A stretch of DNA of 8,190 bases, taken from assembly GCA_030765325.1 (NCBI GenBank), contig JAVCCT010000044.1:1-8190 (forward strand), given 5' to 3'. Of this stretch, positions 1 through 6,868 are shown one piece after another. The translations under genes were made by a program, and so were the position numbers. The stretch comes from Candidatus Stygibacter frigidus. Lineage in GTDB: Bacteria > Cloacimonadota > Cloacimonadia > Cloacimonadales > TCS61. Numbering within the stretch: the first letter of the stretch is position 1; every line of letters begins with the position of its first letter. Below the pieces are notes generated by a model. It made no database searches. It had not been told where the DNA came from and saw only the letters and a program-made list of their open reading frames with translations.

Positions 1-162
1 ATCAAGGCATCTATGAGCACCTGTGGTTCAGCAACAATTATGGAATTTCATCAGAAAGCAGAACTGGAGCTGATATCCGCCTTATCTATCAGAGAGGGCA
101 AAGCACATGACGTTTATATTCCGGGAGAAAATAAGAATTCTGACACAAATCAAAACTTTTAG
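1..162 (+). CDS. IMP dehydrogenase-family protein, C-terminal fragment (5' end outside window)
   Basis: This open frame enters from the window edge and stops at TAG 160-162, giving 53 residues. It aligns by eye with the end of bacterial IMP dehydrogenase (GuaB): the visible start IKASMSTCGSATI matches the LRSCMGLTGCGTI-like segment, followed by a helix (MEFHQKAELELIS) and then REGKAHDV, which corresponds to the ESHVHDV-like segment of GuaB. In that family the Glu-containing stretch contributes to the monovalent-cation site of a neighbouring subunit (E32, G33 of the fragment). IMPDH oxidises IMP to XMP with NAD+, the first committed step to GMP. GMP reductase is related, but its end lacks the HDV motif, so IMPDH is preferred. 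The usual ESPNY-like ending is replaced by a polar Asn-rich tail. The catalytic Cys loop and any CBS domains lie outside the window, so activity cannot be judged. It is 9 bases from purM and probably cotranscribed with it. Confidence 0.72.
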   Translation: MKASMSTCGSATIMEFHQKAELELISALSIREGKAHDVYIPGENKNSDTNQNF

Positions 163-171
163 CAGGTAATT

Positions 172-1275
172 ATGAAAAATAAAGAAAGTGGAACAAATAT
201 CAATCTGGGGAATAAATGCTCTCAGATAGCTTTTGGCTGGGCAAAGCAGACCTTTGGTAATCGAACCGGCAAGGCAGGTGATCTTAAGCAGGGTATTGAA
301 GGTGCCTTTTCTAACGTGATTGATTATAATGGCGTGAGGCTGGGCATTACTTCAGATGGGATTGGCACTAAGGTGGAGCTGGCAGAAAGAACCGGGATCT
401 ATAATACACTTGGCTATGATCTGGTGGCTATGGTAGTCGATGATCTGGCAGCAAACGGCTTTGAAGCTGCAAATCTATCAAATATTCTTGATGTGGATTT
501 TCTGGATGCAAAGATAGTGGATCAATTGATGAAAGGTTTAGCCGAAGCATCAAATTTTGCCGGAATATCTGTCCCGGGTGGAGAAATTGCAGAACTGGGT
601 AACAGGATCGGGGGTTGGGGAGACAGGATGCACTTTAACTGGTGCTCAACAGCTACGGGTATATTACCTGAAGAACTGCCGGAAGCAATTGCCGGTCAGA
701 CAATTATTCCCGGAGATAAAGTGATCAGTCTGGCAAGCAGAGGCTTTCGGAGTAATGGATTTTCACTACTGAGAAAGGTGCTTCATGAGAAATTGGGAGA
801 GAACTGGCATGCAGAGAAATATGATGATAAATATATGTGGGGAGAGAAATTACTCACACCCTGCCTGATATATTCACCCTTGATCACCAAACTGATAAAA
901 GCGGGGAAAGAGATCAAGGGCATTGCTCATATCACGGGGGGCGGAATAGCTGATAATCTTAACCGGGTATTGAAATTAACTAATAGTGGTGCACTACTTG
1001 ATAATATATATGCTCCGCATGGCTTTATGCAAAAGGTGCAGGAGATGGGGCAGATAGGTGAAGAGCAGGCATATTTGATCTGGAATATGGGAAATGGAAT
1101 GATGCTGGTAGTAAATGAAGATAGCGTAGAAGAGATATGTGATCTTATCACTCAATCCGGATATGATTGCAAAATAGCCGGTGAAATAACCCCAAAGCAG
1201 GAAATCATAATACAATCCATGGGAAATGAACCCCAGAAATTGATTTATGATATTAAGAGTGGACAGAAAATATGA
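172..1275 (+). CDS. purM: Phosphoribosylformylglycinamidine cyclo-ligase (AIR synthetase, PurM), divergent form
   Basis: The 367-residue product would convert FGAM plus ATP to AIR, the fifth step of cytosolic purine synthesis. It shows the PurM/PurL-superfamily landmarks in order: SDGIGTK at 61-67 (family DGVGTK), GYDLVAMVVDDL at 81-92, GGEIAEL at 136-142 (family GGETAEM), SNGFSLLRK at 194-202, AHITGGG at 252-258, and a glycine-rich NMGNGM at 305-310 near the C-terminal domain. The length is slightly above the usual ~345. Departures from E. coli PurM are the missing Tyr-Lys-Asp-Ala-Gly-Val-Asp-like opening, Arg at 193 where HSNG normally has His, and Gly-Asn rather than Pro-Gly after the GGE segment. 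The ATG at 172 has a weak AGGT at 164-167 and follows the upstream stop closely. The stop overlaps the purL start as ATGA. A ThiL/HypE/SelD-type relative is unlikely given the motif set and the adjacent purL, purQ and purH. Confidence 0.93.
   Translation: MKNKESGTNINLGNKCSQIAFGWAKQTFGNRTGKAGDLKQGIEGAFSNVIDYNGVRLGITSDGIGTKVELAERTGIYNTLGYDLVAMVVDDLAANGFEAANLSNILDVDFLDAKIVDQLMKGLAEASNFAGISVPGGEIAELGNRIGGWGDRMHFNWCSTATGILPEELPEAIAGQTIIPGDKVISLASRGFRSNGFSLLRKVLHEKLGENWHAEKYDDKYMWGEKLLTPCLIYSPLITKLIKAGKEIKGIAHITGGGIADNLNRVLKLTNSGALLDNIYAPHGFMQKVQEMGQIGEEQAYLIWNMGNGMMLVVNEDSVEEICDLITQSGYDCKIAGEITPKQEIIIQSMGNEPQKLIYDIKSGQKI
1258..1275 (+). promoter_or_regulatory. purM/purL coupling junction (weak RBS plus ATGA overlap)
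   Basis: AGTGGA at 1258-1263 lies 8 bases before ATG 1272. The start ATG shares bases with the purM TGA (1273-1275), an arrangement typical of translational coupling, here between consecutive pathway enzymes. Confidence 0.55.
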
Positions 1276-4262
1276 TCAATCAAATCCAATTAGTCCTGAA
1301 ACCGGGTGTGAGAGATAATAAAGCAGAACGAATTATCAGAGAAGCGAAGAACTATCTGAAGATTGATACTGGTAAGGTGAAATCGACCAGGCTATTTAAT
1401 ATAAATTATGACCTGAGCAGAGATCAGGTAAAAGAATTTGCTGAAAAGGGCTTGAGAGATAGTATTATCAATGATTATTATATCAATTCACTATTTAAAG
1501 ATAAAATGTATAATAGCTATGTGTTAGTAGCCAAACTTCCTGGCGTTACAGATGATGAAGGGATATCTGCCCAAAAAACTCTTGCTGATCTTTTTGACCT
1601 GGATATTGATGTGAAAAGGCAGCATATATTCTCACAGGAATTATATTTATTTGAAAAGAAGTTAGCTAAAGTAACTTTGTATGAATTAGCAGATAAATTA
1701 TTAGGTAATAAGCTTATAAATCATTTTGAGTATGGAGAAATACCCGAAAATATTCTCTATATTCCTGAAGTTAAGATCAAAGAGCATACTACCGGAGAGA
1801 CAATTGACCTGAATGTGAGTGATGGAGAGCTGATGAATATCTCCAAAGAAAGACTTCTATCCTTGAATCTGGCTGAGATGCAGGCGATCAAAGGGCATTT
1901 TGAATCTGAAGATGTAATTGCTGACAGGATAAAAAAGGGGATCAGTAAAGCGATAACTGATTGTGAACTGGAAGTATTAGCCCAAACCTGGTCTGAGCAT
2001 TGCAAGCACAAAGAATTTGGGGCATTAATAAATTACCGTAATGAAGAAACCGGTGAGGAATTGGAAATAGATTCACTATTTAAGACCTATATCAAAGGTT
2101 CAACAGACAAAGTGATCCAGAGATTTGAAGCAGTAGGAAACAACTGGCTGAAGCTGGTTTTCACCGATAATGCGGGAGTGGTTCAAATTGATGATGAGAG
2201 GGTGTTTGTGTGGAAAGTGGAAACGCATAATTCTCCTTCAGCGATCGATCCTTATGGAGGTGCCATCACAGGTATTTTGGGAAATAACCGTGATCCTCTG
2301 GGAACAGGAATTGGAGGGGCGCAGTTATTATTCAATACCAATGTGCTGTGTTTTGGGCCACCTGATTATGATAAACCACTTTTACCGGGGCAATTACATC
2401 CGCGCAGGATATTTGAAGGGGTGAGGAAAGGAATTGAAGACGGAGGTAATAAATCCGGAATTCCTACTATTAACGGCTCAATAATATTTGATGAGAGATA
2501 TAGTGGCAAACCCTTGGTTTATTGCGGAACCGGAGGAGTGATGCCCATGAAATACGGTGAGAAGGTTTCCTGGTCAAAAGATATTGACCCCGGGGATCTG
2601 ATCATTATGGCTGGAGGAAGAGTAGGCAAGGATGGTATTCATGGCGCTACGTTCTCCTCAGCAGAAATTGATGAGAATTCTCCTCAGTCTGCAGTTCAAA
2701 TAGGCAGCCCTATTACGCAAAAACTACTTTCTGATTATATGCAGGAAGCAGTTCTGCTGGGTTTGATAAAATGCTCCACTGATAATGGAGCTGGGGGATT
2801 ATCATCATCTATTGGTGAATTAGCCGAGATACCTGGTGGGGCAGAAGTGCATCTGGAAAAAGTGCCTTTGAAATATGCCAATCTGATGCCCTGGGAGATA
2901 TATATATCAGAATCACAGGAAAGAATGACCTTTGTGGTGGAAGAGAAGCATTATCCTGCCTTACTTAAGCTGGCTGACGAACGCGAAGTTGAATTAAGCC
3001 GGGTGGGGATATTCACTGACAGCGGATTTATAGAAGTAAAATACAGCGATATACCAGTTGCCTTTTTAGATATTGATTTTCTGCATAATGGCTATCCGCG
3101 TAAACTGATGGAAGCTGTGTGGAAAAAACCTGATCTGAGTGAACCAGAAATTGCAGAAGATATTAATCATAATGAGATCATCTTAGAATTGCTCTCAAAC
3201 TGGAATATCTGCTCTCGCGAAAGTGTGATCAGGCAATATGATCATGAGGTAAAAGGAAAAACAGTGATCAAACCCTTGATGGGCAGTACGGGGAGAGCGC
3301 CCCAGGATGCGGCAGTAATAAGACTTGATTTTGAGAGCTGGAAAGGGATTGCTGTATCGAATGGAATTTCTCCAAAATATGGTGATATAGATGCCTATCA
3401 GATGTCTGCCGGTGCTTTTGATGAAGCTATCAGGCAGATAATTTCCATTGGTGGACAGCTTCCTGATCCTGAATCAAAAGATATAATCTTCTGGTCAGTA
3501 AATGATAATTTCTGTGTACCGGATTCATTTTATGATGCTAAAACTAATCCAGATGGTAAGATGAAGCTTGCCAAACTGGTGCAGATGAACCAGGCTCTCT
3601 ACAATATGGCAACATATTATAATATCCCTATGACATCTGGTAAAGATAGTATGAAGAATGATTTTAAATCAGGCGATACCAAGATATCTGTACCGCCTAC
3701 AATTTTATATTCCATGACAGCCTTGATCTCCGATATCCGAAAAACAGTAACCAGTGACTTTAAATCAGCTGATGACCTGATCTATCAGATAGGGGAGACT
3801 TACGATGAATTAGGAGCTTCGGAATACTATAAACACATGGGATATTTAGGGAAAAATGTTCCTCAGGTCAGAATGGAAAAGGCAAAAGAGATTTATAAGA
3901 AAGTGATGGAAGCAAATAATAAGGGGCTGATATCATCAAGTCATGATATGTCTGATGGAGGATTGGCAGTTTGCCTGGCGGAATGTTTACTGGGCTCAAA
4001 TCTTGGTGCTGAGATCAGCATGAATAATAAAGAGCTAAGCGGAGCAGCCCTGCTATATTCTGAAAGTCACAGCAGGTTTGTGGTATCTATTGATCCAGAA
4101 AATAAGGGCACATTTGAAGCAATCATGGGTGAATCAGCAACATATATTGGCAAAGTAACTGATAGGGCAAAATTAGAGATCAGCATAAATGGTAATGAGC
4201 TAATAAATCTCAGCTCTGATATGTTGGAGCAGTATTGGTCAAAAACCTTGAGGGAAATATGA
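1272..4262 (+). CDS. purL: Phosphoribosylformylglycinamidine synthase, PurS-fused large subunit (PurSL type, no glutaminase domain)
   Basis: This is the synthetase component of FGAM synthase: FGAR + ATP + ammonia (delivered by PurQ) to FGAM. The 996 residues sit between small PurL (~740) and the one-chain E. coli enzyme (~1295); adding the 279-residue PurQ restores roughly that total. Residues 1-155 look like two tandem PurS-like units: LVLKPGVRDNKAERI (7-21) with TGKVKSTRLF (33-42), then YVLVAKLPGVTDDEG (83-97). The first AIRS-like half carries SEHCKHKEFGA (241-251, His243), KVETHNSPSAI (315-325), NRDPLGTG (339-346) and the GRVGKDGIHGATFSS stretch (449-463). STDNGAGGL (502-510) and SESQERM (546-552) follow. 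The second half has KPLMGSTGRAPQDAA (667-681), TSGKDSMKND (788-797) and SHDMSDGGLA (890-899). The ATG overlaps the purM stop (ATGA), with AGTGGA at 1258-1263 as a plausible ribosome site. No separate purS is present, consistent with the fusion. Confidence 0.95.
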   Translation: MINQIQLVLKPGVRDNKAERIIREAKNYLKIDTGKVKSTRLFNINYDLSRDQVKEFAEKGLRDSIINDYYINSLFKDKMYNSYVLVAKLPGVTDDEGISAQKTLADLFDLDIDVKRQHIFSQELYLFEKKLAKVTLYELADKLLGNKLINHFEYGEIPENILYIPEVKIKEHTTGETIDLNVSDGELMNISKERLLSLNLAEMQAIKGHFESEDVIADRIKKGISKAITDCELEVLAQTWSEHCKHKEFGALINYRNEETGEELEIDSLFKTYIKGSTDKVIQRFEAVGNNWLKLVFTDNAGVVQIDDERVFVWKVETHNSPSAIDPYGGAITGILGNNRDPLGTGIGGAQLLFNTNVLCFGPPDYDKPLLPGQLHPRRIFEGVRKGIEDGGNKSGIPTINGSIIFDERYSGKPLVYCGTGGVMPMKYGEKVSWSKDIDPGDLIIMAGGRVGKDGIHGATFSSAEIDENSPQSAVQIGSPITQKLLSDYMQEAVLLGLIKCSTDNGAGGLSSSIGELAEIPGGAEVHLEKVPLKYANLMPWEIYISESQERMTFVVEEKHYPALLKLADEREVELSRVGIFTDSGFIEVKYSDIPVAFLDIDFLHNGYPRKLMEAVWKKPDLSEPEIAEDINHNEIILELLSNWNICSRESVIRQYDHEVKGKTVIKPLMGSTGRAPQDAAVIRLDFESWKGIAVSNGISPKYGDIDAYQMSAGAFDEAIRQIISIGGQLPDPESKDIIFWSVNDNFCVPDSFYDAKTNPDGKMKLAKLVQMNQALYNMATYYNIPMTSGKDSMKNDFKSGDTKISVPPTILYSMTALISDIRKTVTSDFKSADDLIYQIGETYDELGASEYYKHMGYLGKNVPQVRMEKAKEIYKKVMEANNKGLISSSHDMSDGGLAVCLAECLLGSNLGAEISMNNKELSGAALLYSESHSRFVVSIDPENKGTFEAIMGESATYIGKVTDRAKLEISINGNELINLSSDMLEQYWSKTLREI
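4250..4254 (+). promoter_or_regulatory. Ribosome binding site candidate for purQ
   Basis: GAGGG inside the last codons of purL, 4 bases before ATG 4259. The spacing is short, so coupling from purL through the ATGA overlap may matter as much. A second purine-rich site, GGGAAG at 4265-4270, could instead serve ATG 4277. Confidence 0.5.
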
Positions 4263-5098
4263 TCGGGAAGCAGGAAATGAAAAAAGTAAAATCATTAGTA
4301 GTAACGGGATATGGGATAAATTGTGAAAGAGAACTGGCAGCAGCTTATAAACTGGCTGGTTCTGAAGCACAAATAGTGCATTTGAATGATGTATTTCTGG
4401 GGAAAGTAAAGATCACTGATTTTGATATCCTTAATTTTCCAGGAGGCTTTTCCTTTGGTGATGATCTGGGCTCTGGCAAAGTGCTGGCTAATAAGATGAA
4501 ATATAAAAGAATGGCAGATGGTGAGCTGTTTTATAATGTCATTCTGGAATTCATAGAAGCAGGGAAATTTGTCTTTGGAATATGTAACGGCTTTCAGTTT
4601 CTGGTGAAAATGGGGTTATTGCCAAACGTGGGAAATGAGCATGCTCAGGAAGTTACATTGACCTTGAACGATTCTGGTAAGTTTGAAGATCGATGGGTAT
4701 ATTGCAAAACCAATCCAGAATTAGTGACACCTTTTTTGAAGGGAATTGGCAAAATAGCTCTACCGGTAAGACATGGAGAAGGAAAACTCATAATCAAAGA
4801 TGAGCAGATAGTTAAAGCAATCAAAGATAAGAAGCTAAATTGTCTTTCATATACTGATAGCGAGGGTAATATTACTGCTGAATATCCATTGAATCCTAAT
4901 GGATCTGACCTTGATTGTGCCGGCATGTGTGATGAGACAGGGCAGGTTTTTGGCTTAATGCCTCATCCCGAAGCATTTTTATCTATCTATAATCATCCTG
5001 ACTGGGGGAGAATGAAGAGATTGCATCCAGAGCTTGCTGATGATGGGGAAGGACTGAAGATATTTAAAAATATCGTTGAGCATATCAAAGAAAGGTGA
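4259..5098 (+). CDS. purQ: FGAM synthase glutaminase subunit PurQ
   Basis: This class I glutamine amidotransferase hydrolyses glutamine and passes ammonia to the PurL partner encoded just upstream. With the ATG at 4259 it is 279 residues. The nucleophile Cys109 lies in FGICNGFQFL (106-115), the other triad residues are His236 and Glu238 in MPHPEAF (234-240), and PGGFSFGDDLGSGK (61-74) is the PurQ-type oxyanion-strand segment. The opening KSLVVTGYGINCERE (11-25) is also typical. It is longer than the ~227-residue Bacillus PurQ and resembles the longer PurQ or the C-terminal domain of one-chain PurL. Start choice: ATG 4259 overlaps the purL stop (ATGA) and has GAGGG at 4250-4254. ATG 4277 (273 residues) begins directly at the conserved core and is a real alternative. 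A TTG at 4235 is less likely. The stop is 10 bases before the next start. Confidence 0.94.
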   Translation: MIGKQEMKKVKSLVVTGYGINCERELAAAYKLAGSEAQIVHLNDVFLGKVKITDFDILNFPGGFSFGDDLGSGKVLANKMKYKRMADGELFYNVILEFIEAGKFVFGICNGFQFLVKMGLLPNVGNEHAQEVTLTLNDSGKFEDRWVYCKTNPELVTPFLKGIGKIALPVRHGEGKLIIKDEQIVKAIKDKKLNCLSYTDSEGNITAEYPLNPNGSDLDCAGMCDETGQVFGLMPHPEAFLSIYNHPDWGRMKRLHPELADDGEGLKIFKNIVEHIKER

Positions 5099-5102
5099 AG
5101 GA
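5097..5102 (+). promoter_or_regulatory. Ribosome binding site for the class V PLP enzyme
   Basis: GAAGGA spans the purQ stop and lies 6 bases before ATG 5109. This good spacing is the reason for choosing that ATG over the in-frame TTG at 5076 inside purQ. Confidence 0.75.
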
Positions 5103-5108
5103 ATTGAG

Positions 5109-6854
5109 ATGAAAGTAAAAGAAATTATCAGAGAACTTGACTGGCTGAGAGAAGAATTGATTGGTAGAAATAAAATGATACCAACTCCTTATGGAGAGAA
5201 ACCAATTGTTTATCTTGATTATACTGCCAGTGGTAGAAATCTGTTCTTTATTGAAAATCATCTTAATAAGATCAGACAATATTATGCTAATTCACATACT
5301 GAAGATGATTTTACTGGCAAGACAATGACGATTTTGCTTCATGAGGCAGAGAAAAGGGTAAAAAAATCAGTAAATGCCGGAAAGCATGGGAAGATAATAT
5401 TCACTGAATCTGGAACTACGGGGGGAATCACAAGATTGCAGCAGATACTGGGAGTATATCTATCGCCAGCCACAAGGGAAAGGTATGATTTATTTCTGGA
5501 TAGTTGTCTTTCTCGTAGAGGTGTGAAGACATCTGACTGCCATGATGCATTACTTCATTACATCGATCACCATAAGCCGATTGTGTTTGTGAGCCCATAT
5601 GAGCACCATTCTAATGAGATCATGTGGAGGCAGACATTATGTGACGTTCAGGAAGTTGTACTCGATAAAGACGGGTATATCGACCTGGAAGCTTTGGATA
5701 GAATAGTTTCTGATCCCAAATATCAGGATCGCCCGAAAATCGGATCATTTTCTGCCGGCTCAAATGTTACTGGACTTCTATCAGACACATATGCCATTGC
5801 CAGGATACTTCATAAACATAATTGTCTTGCCTGTTTTGATTTTGCTGCCTGCGGTCCTTACGTGGGAATTGATATGAACCATGATGAAGAAAGCTATTAT
5901 GACGCAATCTTCTTTAGTCCTCATAAATTTCTGGGAGGGCCAGGATCTAGTGGAGTATTAATTTTTAATGAAAATATATATCGTTCTGATCTCCCGCCCA
6001 GTATTGCTGCTGGCGGCACAGTGGATTATGTATCCAAAACCAAAGAGTTATATGTAACAGATATTGAGACGCGGGAGAAACCGGGAACACCTGGGATATT
6101 ACAGGCATTGCGAGTTTCTCTGGCGATGGATTTGAAAGAAAAGGTGGGATTAACAAATATAGAAGCCATCGAGAAATATTTCATGAAAAGGTTCTATGAA
6201 GAACTTGTTGATGAAGATAACATAGAATTTTTGGGAGAAACTGATCCTGATAAAAAAGTGGGAATCATACCTTTTAATATCAAATTTGAAGATGAGGGCA
6301 AGATAATTCACCCTAAATTTGCTACAAAGCTGCTTAATGATCTGTTTGGAATACAAACCAGGGCAGGATGTTCCTGTGCAGGACCCTATGGTCATTTGAT
6401 CATGCATATCGAGAGGGAACTTTCAGAAAGGTATATGAAAGTGATCCAAGCCAAGCATCTGGCAGGTCTGAAACCCGGCTGGATCAGATTGAATATCCAC
6501 TATATCCTTTCTGAAGAGGAATTTGAATATACAATAAATGCTATCCGGTTCATCAGCAGAAATGCAGTGAAGTTTCTGGGTCAGTATAATTTTGATATTT
6601 ACACGGGAGAATGGAATCATGTTTCTGAGAAAGGTTTTGATCCCTTAATTGATTTAGCAATAGACAATGCTTTACGCTCAGAGCAGATAGTAAAAAATAA
6701 GCAAAGATCATTTAAAGAAGTTTATCAGGAGAATCTGGATAAAGCTGAAGCAATAGCTCAAAGTTTACCTGCAAGTGATTATCATGTATTTGATCAGGAT
6801 TTTAAGGAATTGGTCTATTTCCCGGTTGTAAATATTGTCAAGAATCCCCAATAA
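5109..6854 (+). CDS. Class V PLP-dependent enzyme, SufS/Moco-sulfurase-like, with C-terminal extension
   Basis: A 581-residue fold-type I PLP enzyme of the class V aminotransferase/cysteine desulfurase superfamily. Visible elements: YLDYTASGR (35-43), SGTTGG (101-106), EHHSNEIMWRQ (165-175, with the His that stacks on PLP in this superfamily), cofactor Asp244 in CFDFAACGPY (242-251), the Schiff-base lysine Lys273 in FFSPHKFLGGPGSSG (268-282), TPGILQALR (327-335) and RAGCSCAGPYGH (418-429). Cys423 aligns with the catalytic Cys of SufS (RxGxHCAxP), and the Cys-x-Cys recalls the GCFCN of Moco sulfurases. The usual Gln after the cofactor Asp (DGAQ) is Ala247. SufS is ~406 residues; here the 107-165 region is longer and ~100 residues follow the fold (about 482-581), of unknown role. 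Cysteine desulfurase or selenocysteine/kynureninase-like chemistry are all possible; substrate and physiological role are unknown. ATG 5109 is preferred because GAAGGA lies 6 bases upstream. It is co-oriented within a purine operon. Confidence 0.82.
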   Translation: MKVKEIIRELDWLREELIGRNKMIPTPYGEKPIVYLDYTASGRNLFFIENHLNKIRQYYANSHTEDDFTGKTMTILLHEAEKRVKKSVNAGKHGKIIFTESGTTGGITRLQQILGVYLSPATRERYDLFLDSCLSRRGVKTSDCHDALLHYIDHHKPIVFVSPYEHHSNEIMWRQTLCDVQEVVLDKDGYIDLEALDRIVSDPKYQDRPKIGSFSAGSNVTGLLSDTYAIARILHKHNCLACFDFAACGPYVGIDMNHDEESYYDAIFFSPHKFLGGPGSSGVLIFNENIYRSDLPPSIAAGGTVDYVSKTKELYVTDIETREKPGTPGILQALRVSLAMDLKEKVGLTNIEAIEKYFMKRFYEELVDEDNIEFLGETDPDKKVGIIPFNIKFEDEGKIIHPKFATKLLNDLFGIQTRAGCSCAGPYGHLIMHIERELSERYMKVIQAKHLAGLKPGWIRLNIHYILSEEEFEYTINAIRFISRNAVKFLGQYNFDIYTGEWNHVSEKGFDPLIDLAIDNALRSEQIVKNKQRSFKEVYQENLDKAEAIAQSLPASDYHVFDQDFKELVYFPVVNIVKNPQ

Positions 6855-6857
6855 AAT

Positions 6858-6863
6858 AGAGGA
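6858..6863 (+). promoter_or_regulatory. Ribosome binding site for purH
   Basis: AGAGGA with a 5-base spacer before ATG 6869. It is the clearest Shine-Dalgarno in the window and fixes the purH start, which also matches the family's usual N-terminus (a few residues before RALISVSDK). The 14-base gap has no room for a terminator, so purH is probably read through from upstream. Confidence 0.8.
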
Positions 6864-6868
6864 AATTT

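Noticed and set aside
163..171. PurR box, purine riboswitch or promoter ahead of purM
   Set aside because: Only 9 bases separate the two genes; any such control would lie upstream of base 1.
927..1215. Overlapping open frames on the minus strand inside purM
   Set aside because: They are short, have no recognisable domain and lie entirely opposite a well-supported gene; they are antisense shadows. The same applies to minus-strand frames around 1757-2011, 4645-4926, 5085-5279, 5965-6620 and 7084-7278.
2170..2424. 84-codon + strand frame inside purL
   Set aside because: It is out of frame within conserved PurL motifs (KVETHNSP, NRDPLGTG) and has no ribosome site or similarity; it is a shadow frame.
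5076..5108. TTG start for the class V enzyme inside purQ
   Set aside because: It would add 11 residues overlapping purQ and lacks a good ribosome site, while ATG 5109 has GAAGGA at 6 bases.
6855..6868. Terminator or promoter between the class V enzyme and purH
   Set aside because: The gap is only 14 bases and is largely filled by the ribosome site; no inverted repeat or -10/-35 pair can be supported.
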